From NCBI GenBank assembly GCA_022615465.1, contig JAKEGR010000399.1, positions 1 through 11,108 of the forward strand: DNA of 11,108 nt, read 5' to 3'. This document shows, piece by piece, positions 7,488 through 11,108 of the stretch. The position numbers were made by a program, and so were the translations under genes. The notes beneath the pieces are model-generated. The model ran no database searches and was not told the DNA's origin. It saw only the letters and a program-made list of their open reading frames with translations. The stretch is from Planctomycetota bacterium (GTDB lineage: Bacteria > Planctomycetota > Planctomycetia > Pirellulales > Lacipirellulaceae). Each line of letters begins with the position of its first letter. The stretch's first letter is position 1.

Positions 7488-8567
7488 ATGCGGCGAAGAT
7501 TGCCTATTCACTTTGCCATGCAGGCTGCGGTCGTGTTCGGAGCGATGCTGGCAGAGAGCCATGCGGCCGAGCCTCGGCTGCGCGGCATGTGGATCGAGCC
7601 GGCCGCGATTGCGATGGTTGCGAAGGACCCATCCACGCAGACGCTCGAACGTTGCACTCGCGAGAGCATTCAGACGATGAAATCGCTTGGCGTGACGACG
7701 CTGATTCTCGCCTACGCTGAATACAACGGCACGTTCTTCTATCCGTCAGAGATTGAGTTCTACGATCAGGACATCCAACGAAACGTCCAAGGCAGCGACT
7801 GCCCATTCGACGTGTATGGGGTGGTTCTGGACGAGGCGGATCGGTTGGGTATGCAGGTGTTTCTCGGTCTCGGTCGCGGCGGAGACACGAAGCTCCTCTG
7901 GGAATTCGACAAGTCGGACTGGAAGCAGCGAAACGAGGCTGCGATCGAAGTCGGCACGCGAGTCGCGAGAGAGCTGGACAAGACATTTGGCCGCCATCCA
8001 TCCTTCGCCGGCTGGTATCTGACCCATGAGATGAACGACTTGTCCCGTGCGTCCGCCTACTACGATCCCCTAGCCGAGTTTTGTCATTCGCTCGCGCCGA
8101 GAAGGCCCGTCCTTGCGGCACCGTCGGGAACGCCGGTCGTTACGAAGGAATTGCTCGCGAAGAGCAAGGTCGATATCTTCGCTTATCAGGACGCGGTCGG
8201 CGCGGGGTATGTGCCATACAAGTACACCTACAAGCCTGAGGAACGGATGGCGACGCTCGACGAGATTTATTCCCGCTACGCCCGCTGGCATGTGGACTCA
8301 GGCAAACGGTTCTGGTCCGACCTCGAAATCTGGGAGATGGATGGAAAACAAGGCTACAGCGCGGCCTATCCCGCGACTTTCGAGCGAGTGAAACGGCAGA
8401 TCGAGATCGAGGCCAAGCATGTTGAGATGCTGACGGGCTACGCCTGGCACGGTTACATGCAATCGCCGAACGCATCGGCCGAAAAGCCGATCCCGAAGGC
8501 CCGCGAACTGTTCGAGGCGTATCGGAAGTTTGCGGCGACCGCGGCTACGACACACAAGCAGTTATGA
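7488..8567 (+). CDS. Secreted DUF4434-like TIM-barrel protein (glycoside-hydrolase-like)
   Basis: Probable exported carbohydrate-active or sugar-binding protein; no substrate is known. Seen in the 359-residue product: a signal peptide (RRR at 2-4, hydrophobic 10-21, likely cleavage near SHAA, 24-27), then a pattern of alternating strands and helices. Family-like motifs are FFYPSEIEF (83-91), a D-x-Y-x-x-V-L-x-E-A-D helix (108-118), MQVFLGLG (122-129), HPSFAGWYLTHEMND (170-184) with the candidate acid Glu181, and SDLEIWEM (277-284) with further acids on a late strand. This matches DUF4434, a family related to glycoside hydrolases; the match is from memory of its conserved blocks. Start choice: ATG at 7488 has AGGA nine bases upstream and gives a normal signal peptide. 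ATG at 7452 overlaps the recQ stop and would add 12 residues. The next gene starts 10 bp downstream, indicating an operon. Confidence 0.78.
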   Translation: MRRRLPIHFAMQAAVVFGAMLAESHAAEPRLRGMWIEPAAIAMVAKDPSTQTLERCTRESIQTMKSLGVTTLILAYAEYNGTFFYPSEIEFYDQDIQRNVQGSDCPFDVYGVVLDEADRLGMQVFLGLGRGGDTKLLWEFDKSDWKQRNEAAIEVGTRVARELDKTFGRHPSFAGWYLTHEMNDLSRASAYYDPLAEFCHSLAPRRPVLAAPSGTPVVTKELLAKSKVDIFAYQDAVGAGYVPYKYTYKPEERMATLDEIYSRYARWHVDSGKRFWSDLEIWEMDGKQGYSAAYPATFERVKRQIEIEAKHVEMLTGYAWHGYMQSPNASAEKPIPKARELFEAYRKFAATAATTHKQL

Positions 8568-8577
8568 GGCAGCCCTT

Positions 8578-9837
8578 ATGATTTCCTTCGCGCAGTATAA
8601 GCAAAAAGCCTGGTTCTGGTGTCTGTTTCCCGCCCTGACCATGTCGCTGGGATGGATGCTCCGCGGCTACATCGGCGGCGGTCCCTTCGGAGCGATGATC
8701 CCTGGCGCGATGGTCGGCCTGTCTTTGTGCCTTCTCCTCGACCGCCACCGCGACGCCGCGTGGATTGCCGCGTTCGCCGCCGTCGGCGTCGGCTTCGGTG
8801 GCCAGGAAACCTACGGCCAGACCGTCGGCCTCGCTCTCCGGGCCGAGGCGTTCTCGTGGGCCATCCTCGGCTTCTTCATCAAGGGTGGCGTGTGGGGGCT
8901 ACTCGGTGGAGCAATCATCGGCATCGCGTTGACGCGCCACCGTTACGCGAACAAAGATCTAATCGCCGCCTTCGCGTTAATGGTCGCCGGCACGTACGCC
9001 GGGTGGAAGCTGGTCAATGAACCCAGGATCATTTACTTCTCGGATCCGATCAATATGCCGCGCGACGAGTTGTGGTTTGGTCTTCTGCTCGGCGCCGTTG
9101 TCATGCTTGCCTGGCTGCACTGGCGCGCAGGCGCCATGCTGCCTTGGCGATTCGCTTTATGGGGGGCGTTGGGTGGCAGCATCGGCTTCGCATTCGGCGC
9201 CGCCGTCCATGTTTGGGGACACCATAACGCGCCCCACTTCCCCTTTGGCTGGTGGAAGTTCATGGAGATGACTTTCGGCCTCCTCCTCGGCCTCGGCTTC
9301 GGCATCTGTGCGTGGCGCAACCGCAAGGAGATCGCCGGACAGCCTGAGCACCGCCCTCACTCTCAATGTTCCCTGTTGCTTTCCATCGCTTGCGCGGCAC
9401 TGGCGATCGCCCTGGCCCTCCTGCTGCCGTCGGACCTTACCTCGCGGATTGGATACACCATCGCCGGCGCGCTGCTGCTCACGATCGCGCTCTACTCGGA
9501 ATCGTTTTCCTGGCAGCTCGCCATCACGGTCACCTACTGCGCCTTCGCCACCGATCTGCTACTTGCCAGACCCACCTATCCAGCCGCGGCCATGTGGACG
9601 TTCGTCGTCATCACCACGCTCGCGGTGGCTGTGTATGCGCGTGCCGCAGGGGTGAGAAACCTGTTCCTGCTGATGATCTGGACGAGTACCCTCATGTCCA
9701 TGCTCAAGGCTTTCCTGCCGCCCGCGGAACTCACCTTCCCGGTCTTTGTGATGGAGGGGGTGTTTCTTCTGTTCGCGGTGTTACTCACCTGGCTGGCCAT
9801 TCGGGGGCAAGCGCGACGCGCGACCACGTCAGACTGA
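8578..9837 (+). CDS. Polytopic membrane protein of unknown function
   Basis: No function recognised. The 419-residue product is hydrophobic almost throughout, with about 12-14 membrane segments by eye (for example near 12-28, 36-54, 60-76, 92-118, 127-143, 165-181, 192-211, 230-247, 265-283, 290-306, 337-354, 360-380 and 386-408). Glycine-rich segments (30-43, 102-115, 196-211) suggest tight helix packing. A loop rich in His, Trp and Phe (about 211-228) and a conserved-looking RGYIGGGPFG (29-38) could be functional. It does not resemble a named transporter class that I can identify. ATG at 8578 was chosen: GAGGC lies eight bases upstream and it follows the previous stop by 10 bp. An earlier in-frame ATG at 8530 would lie inside the preceding gene. 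The tight coupling suggests a joint role with the secreted DUF4434-like protein, perhaps in handling a carbohydrate; this is inference only. Confidence 0.8.
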   Translation: MISFAQYKQKAWFWCLFPALTMSLGWMLRGYIGGGPFGAMIPGAMVGLSLCLLLDRHRDAAWIAAFAAVGVGFGGQETYGQTVGLALRAEAFSWAILGFFIKGGVWGLLGGAIIGIALTRHRYANKDLIAAFALMVAGTYAGWKLVNEPRIIYFSDPINMPRDELWFGLLLGAVVMLAWLHWRAGAMLPWRFALWGALGGSIGFAFGAAVHVWGHHNAPHFPFGWWKFMEMTFGLLLGLGFGICAWRNRKEIAGQPEHRPHSQCSLLLSIACAALAIALALLLPSDLTSRIGYTIAGALLLTIALYSESFSWQLAITVTYCAFATDLLLARPTYPAAAMWTFVVITTLAVAVYARAAGVRNLFLLMIWTSTLMSMLKAFLPPAELTFPVFVMEGVFLLFAVLLTWLAIRGQARRATTSD

Positions 9838-9885
9838 GGCGATTCTTCAAGCGTTCCGCGAGCCAGTCCCCTTTTCAGCAGACTG

Positions 9886-10629
9886 TTAACGGCCAGGCAC
9901 GTCCAGGAGCGTTGTGCGTTTCTTGAGGGTGCGAAGCACGAGGTAGATCGCCACCCCGCCGAGCGAAAACACCATCCAAAGTGGTTCCCACCACACGAGG
10001 TGGTGGTCCATCGTCAGGCGTTCGAAGAGCTCGATCACGGTATGACCCAGGACAACGACCATGAGGCCAGCGTACTCTCGACGCAACACGTTGCGAAACG
10101 AGAAAGGCAATGCCGGGCGGCGCCAGCTTGAGAGTTTTGGCCAGAAAGCGGGTGTCGCGGCGGCCCAGTCGTCGAACTTCGGGCCGAACTTCTGCCGCAA
10201 GAATGCTTCCTCGGCGAACATAATTCGTTCATAGTACAACCAGAACGCCAGCGTATAGATGACCGGCAGCCACCACACCCATTGGATCATCGAAATGCCA
10301 AGACCGATGAGGAAGTTGCCCAAATACAACGGGTGGCGCACGATCGAATACGCGCCGGCCGTGTTCAGCTCGTCGGCAATCTGGCACTTTGTATTGCGTC
10401 CCGATGTGCGGGCAGGCGCGTAGCCCACCACGATCGAACGCACGGCCAGGCCGAGAAACGAGATTCCAAGGCAACCGAATTCCCAGATTTCATGCGTTAG
10501 ATAGCTTTGAAATGGAAAGTCAAAACTGGTGAACGCGATGGCGGTCAACGGCACCAACAGAAACGGCAGGTAGCCGCGCCTTAAAAACAGCCAGTTTCCC
10601 TGTTGCTCGAACTCGTCTTGCATTGACAT
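9886..10629 (-). CDS. Integral-membrane methyltransferase, isoprenylcysteine carboxyl methyltransferase (ICMT)/PEMT-like family
   Basis: Membrane-embedded SAM-dependent methyltransferase family; bacterial members methylate lipids or small molecules, and the substrate here is unknown. Seen in the 247-residue product: membrane segments near 20-35, 50-70 and 105-132, the SAM-site signature GAYSIVRHPLYLGN (92-105), and YYERIMFAEEAFLRQKFG (132-149) followed by FDDW (152-155), the two blocks that define the family. After the catalytic part there is a further section with two membrane segments (about 186-203 and 214-233), so the protein is longer than minimal members of about 150-200 residues. ATG at 10629 is chosen because AAGGAG lies five bases upstream; ATGs at 10647 and 10623 fit the ribosome site less well. 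The upstream partial gene ends 29 bp before it on the same strand, so the two may share a transcript. It converges with the membrane-protein gene, leaving a 48-bp gap in which no terminator hairpin was seen. Confidence 0.83.
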   Translation of the reverse strand: MSMQDEFEQQGNWLFLRRGYLPFLLVPLTAIAFTSFDFPFQSYLTHEIWEFGCLGISFLGLAVRSIVVGYAPARTSGRNTKCQIADELNTAGAYSIVRHPLYLGNFLIGLGISMIQWVWWLPVIYTLAFWLYYERIMFAEEAFLRQKFGPKFDDWAAATPAFWPKLSSWRRPALPFSFRNVLRREYAGLMVVVLGHTVIELFERLTMDHHLVWWEPLWMVFSLGGVAIYLVLRTLKKRTTLLDVPGR

Positions 10630-10634
10630 GCTTG

Positions 10635-10640
10635 CTCCTT
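10635..10640 (-). promoter_or_regulatory. Ribosome binding site of the membrane methyltransferase
   Basis: Read on the - strand this is AAGGAG, five bases before the ATG at 10629. It selects that start among three nearby ATG codons (10647, 10629, 10623). Confidence 0.7.
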
Positions 10641-10658
10641 GAAACATTCATTGGGGCG

Positions 10659-11108
10659 TCAGCGCCCGTTCGTCACGCCGCTAAGCCTAGCATGGATGTC
10701 GGCCAGGATGCGCTGCTCGAGGGCCGGATCGCGTCCCAGGGGAATCCAGTACGGCGACGACAGGGTGGCACGGTTCTCTTGCCCTCGCCTGGAGAGGGGC
10801 GACGCGCCCGTGGCCCCCACCAGTTCCGCGCGGCGACTGGGGAGCGAGTTGTCGTTGCGAAACGTGGCCGCGCCGGCCGTTGCCTGCTGCGGTCGCGGCT
10901 GATCCTCAATCTCTTTCTCGACATTGACTTCGATGTTGTAACCGGACGCGTCGGGCACCACGCGTACCAACGCCCGGCGGCGGATGGTCTGAAACGTGCT
11001 CTCCCAACGGTTGAACGCCCCGACCGAATCGCCGCGGTGCGGCTCGAGCCAGGTCGCTCCGCTTTGCGGCGCGGTCTCGATGCGGCCCTCGGCAAGCACC
11101 TCGCCGCG
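10659..11108 (-). CDS. Unrecognised protein, C-terminal part (cut by window edge)
   Basis: Partial gene: the reading frame is open through the right edge, so the true start is outside the window; a GTG at 11099 is probably internal. The visible 150 residues have no membrane segment and no catalytic motif that I can name. The first half reads like an extended beta-rich domain (TFQTIRRRALVRVV, then a YNIEVNVEKEIED segment). It is followed by a low-complexity Ala/Gln/Ser/Arg stretch and a closing WIPLGRDPALEQRILADI helix before the TGA. I recall this pattern from uncharacterised planctomycete envelope proteins, but that is a weak memory, not a family assignment. The stop lies 29 bp upstream of the membrane methyltransferase start on the same strand, so both could belong to one operon. 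Confidence 0.7.
   Translation of the reverse strand, partial: RGEVLAEGRIETAPQSGATWLEPHRGDSVGAFNRWESTFQTIRRRALVRVVPDASGYNIEVNVEKEIEDQPRPQQATAGAATFRNDNSLPSRRAELVGATGASPLSRRGQENRATLSSPYWIPLGRDPALEQRILADIHARLSGVTNGR

Noticed and set aside
9838..9885. The convergent gap as a site for a bidirectional terminator
   Set aside because: No inverted repeat of useful length and no T run was found in these 48 bases.
9366..9926. A 186-codon + strand frame overlapping the end of the membrane protein gene
   Set aside because: It is a shifted frame within a clearly hydrophobic coding sequence, has no ribosome site, and runs into the convergent methyltransferase gene.

Overview
The window is a GC-rich bacterial chromosome segment, most likely from a planctomycete (Pirellulales-like). 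That placement is an inference. It rests on subunit A of the formyltransferase/hydrolase complex (the tetrahydromethanopterin C1 pathway, known in planctomycetes and methylotrophs), on large secreted proteins of unknown function, and on a protein of planctomycete type at the right edge. Eight protein genes are supported. No tRNA, rRNA, CRISPR array, insertion sequence or phage gene was seen.

Left region (1-4600): a mobA-like gene (molybdenum cofactor guanylyltransferase, + strand) converges on fhcA (- strand), and their 3' ends overlap by 19 bp. Just upstream of fhcA on the same strand lies a secreted 752-residue protein of unknown function with an acidic low-complexity linker; the two are probably co-transcribed. 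MobA makes the guanine-dinucleotide form of the molybdenum cofactor, the kind of cofactor used by the redox subunit that partners FhcA, so the neighbourhood is coherent. No other fhc gene is present.

Middle region (4601-7452): a 340-bp divergent intergenic region holds the start sites for both flanking genes, a perfect 6-bp hairpin followed by a short T run, and a possible promoter. To its right are a small DinB-fold putative metalloenzyme and a RecQ-family DNA helicase whose zinc-binding cysteines sit unusually far behind the helicase core.

Right region (7453-11108): a secreted DUF4434-like TIM-barrel protein (glycoside-hydrolase-like) is followed after 10 bp by a polytopic membrane protein of unknown function, probably as one transcription unit. 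Converging on it from the other strand are an integral-membrane methyltransferase of the isoprenylcysteine carboxyl methyltransferase (ICMT) family and, upstream of that, the C-terminal part of an unrecognised protein cut by the window edge.

Most of the window looks like ordinary chromosome. The candidates for something less described are the DUF4434/membrane-protein pair, the secreted protein linked to fhcA, and the unusual RecQ layout.
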